A stretch of DNA of 64,000 nucleotides from Natrinema salifodinae (lineage in GTDB: Archaea > Halobacteriota > Halobacteria > Halobacteriales > Natrialbaceae), in assembly GCF_900110455.1 (NCBI RefSeq), contig NZ_FOIS01000003.1, positions 699,491 to 763,490 of the forward strand, in the 5' to 3' direction. Both the position numbers and the translations under genes were made by a program. Shown piece after piece: positions 62,947 to 64,000 of the stretch (positions within the stretch are counted from its first letter, which is position 1; the number at the start of each line of letters is the position of its first letter). The notes under the pieces are model-generated. The model did not search any database, was not told the origin of the DNA, and saw only the letters and a program-made list of their open reading frames with translations.

Positions 62947-63083
62947 CGGTTCTCGAGTCGATCCAGCGGGTCGAAGGTGTTAGGGGTATCGACCGCGACT
63001 CGGATCAATCTGGATCGGGGTCGGAACCAGAGCTGAACCCGAGAACGAAACCAGGCGTCGCGCGCCGACCGGAACCGGGTCCC

Positions 63084-63608
63084 TCAGAACTCGTCGCCGG
63101 TATCGAACCGATCGGGGTCGGACTCGTCGAAATCGAACTCGTCGGTCCCGGGCCCGACGCGGTCGGCGTCGCCGTCGATGTCGAACTCGTCGGTCTCGAG
63201 TTCCGACCCGTCGACGCTGACGGCGCCGTCCTCGATCTCGATCGTGACACCCTCGTCGGGATCGCGTCCGGCGAGCAGCCTGGTCGTCGTCGACTCGAGT
63301 TCCTCGTTGACCGACCAGACGAATCGCAGTACTGACTCGAGTTCGGTGCCGACCTCGCGGACGCCGCGCTGAGGCGAGAGCTCGCCAAGGCTCTTGGCGC
63401 CCTCCGGATGGAGGTACTGGATCGGGTGCTCGTTCGGGACTTCCTGCAGGTCGACATCGAACGACCAGAGGTACGGCAGCAGTTGGATGGCGTACCCCTG
63501 GGGTTTCGGTGCGCGCCGGCCGGCGGCGGTCAGGGCGACGTTGATCGCCGTTGACTCCGCGTCGGTGTCGAAGTAGACGCCGGGAACGCCCGGAATCGAG
63601 AGTCGCAT
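63084..63608 (-). CDS. Haloarchaeal protein of unknown function
   Basis: The 174-residue protein starts MRLSIPGVPGVYFDTDAEST and has an alpha/beta N-terminal half (INVALTAAGRRAPKPQGYAIQLLPYLWSFDVDLQEV) and an acidic disordered C-terminal half with Asp/Glu/Phe repeats. I do not recognise a named family. The TATA box (63664-63670 on the plus strand, GTTTTATA) is far enough upstream to allow a short leader. Confidence 0.6.
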   Translation of the reverse strand: MRLSIPGVPGVYFDTDAESTAINVALTAAGRRAPKPQGYAIQLLPYLWSFDVDLQEVPNEHPIQYLHPEGAKSLGELSPQRGVREVGTELESVLRFVWSVNEELESTTTRLLAGRDPDEGVTIEIEDGAVSVDGSELETDEFDIDGDADRVGPGTDEFDFDESDPDRFDTGDEF

Positions 63609-63650
63609 ATTCGAGCGAGGGGGTCAGGGACGGGTGAGTCTACACCCGGC

Positions 63651-63677
63651 AGTGCCAACCCGGTTTTATAGGGCACT
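63651..63677. promoter_or_regulatory. Inverted repeat around a TATA-like box
   Basis: AGTGCC at 63651-63656 pairs with GGCACT at 63672-63677. The 15-base spacer contains the TATA-like GTTTTATA. A protein binding such a dyad would cover the promoter of the gene starting at 63608. Confidence 0.4.
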
Positions 63678-63727
63678 AGCCGCGGTTGCGCCGGGTGACC
63701 CGTCTCCCGCAGCCGGCCCCACCGCCG

Positions 63728-64000
63728 TCAGTTGAAGGTGTCGGCGAACTTGTCCCGCCGGTTGATGTCGAGTTCGCTCACGCTCGAATGGTCCTGACTC
63801 GCGGCGAAGCGGATCGCCGCGGCGACCTCCGAGGGGGCGCTGGCCTCGTCCTCGTCGTAGCGCTTGGCGAAGGTCTCGCCGTCCGGCGTCTCGAACTCGG
63901 TGCGGACCTCGGCCGGATTGACGATCGTGACGCCGACGCCGCCGTCGCCGATCTGGGCCGCCAGGCTCTTGGCGAACCCGCGAACCCACCACTTCGAGGC
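63728..64000 (-). CDS. Short-chain dehydrogenase, C-terminal part (cut by the window edge)
   Basis: The last 91 codons of an SDR are present and the start lies beyond base 64000. The visible start ASKWWVRGFAKSLAAQI is the segment with the catalytic Lys (the Tyr would lie just outside), followed by VTIVNPAEVRTEF and a C-terminal SEVAAAIRFAASQDHSSVSELDINRRD. This looks like a classical SDR with a normal Lys, unlike the one at 23.0-23.8 kb. Confidence 0.85.
   Translation of the reverse strand, partial: ASKWWVRGFAKSLAAQIGDGGVGVTIVNPAEVRTEFETPDGETFAKRYDEDEASAPSEVAAAIRFAASQDHSSVSELDINRRDKFADTFN

Overview
The window is a stretch of haloarchaeal chromosome. The signs are high GC, strongly acidic proteins, leaderless genes with a TATA box about 27 bases before the start codon, an archaeal A/V-type ATP synthase, a PAN proteasome ATPase, a FAU-1 RNase, a UbaA E1 enzyme, HalOD1 and Tfx proteins, and a periplasmic-type binding protein paired with a haloarchaeal transducer. 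The class Halobacteria is clear. An assignment to the Natrialbales is only an impression. No rRNA, tRNA, CRISPR array, prophage or full insertion sequence was seen.

Layout. 0.4-8 kb: a TraB-like protein, a HalOD1 protein, an acyltransferase, a frameshifted Tat-secreted protein, an aldo/keto reductase carrying a 108-bp palindromic in-frame insertion, a degenerate small membrane gene, a BASS transporter and a Nudix hydrolase. 8-18 kb: an FNT channel, RNase FAU-1, a dicarboxylate symporter, a PrsW-like protease, riboflavin synthase and membrane proteins. 17-26 kb: a UvrD helicase overlapping an M24-like protein that has lost its metal ligands, small zinc-finger genes, UbaA, a duplicated-domain membrane protein, an SDR, a Tfx regulator and an MBL hydrolase. 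26-34 kb: a TRAM protein, EtfBA, a BasB/BasT-like chemosensory pair and a prenyl synthase. 34-42 kb: alcohol dehydrogenase, DUF373, a COG2108 radical SAM protein, then a surface group (lipoprotein, membrane HTH regulator, secreted protein, pilin-like protein). 42-54 kb: the ATP synthase operon atpHIKECFAB, a fatty acyl-CoA ligase, two small genes, atpD and its partner. 54-64 kb: pyruvoyl arginine decarboxylase, PAN, PepF, an OYE-type flavoenzyme, an M28 peptidase, TruA and a truncated SDR at the right edge.

How the genes work together. EtfBA, the acyl-CoA ligase and several dehydrogenases fit fatty-acid or amino-acid oxidation feeding the respiratory chain and the ATP synthase. The BasB/BasT-like pair and the symporter fit sensing and uptake of organic nutrients. 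PAN, PepF and M28 fit stepwise protein breakdown. UbaA activates ubiquitin-like SAMPs, which link to proteasomal turnover and tRNA thiolation.

Most unusual observations: the palindromic in-frame insertion with 7-bp flanking repeats in the aldo/keto reductase; a membrane protein made of two copies offset by exactly 130 residues; an M24 pseudo-enzyme overlapping a helicase gene; four consecutive inverted repeats between two genes near 37.5 kb; and 7-N9-7 inverted repeats upstream of two promoters.
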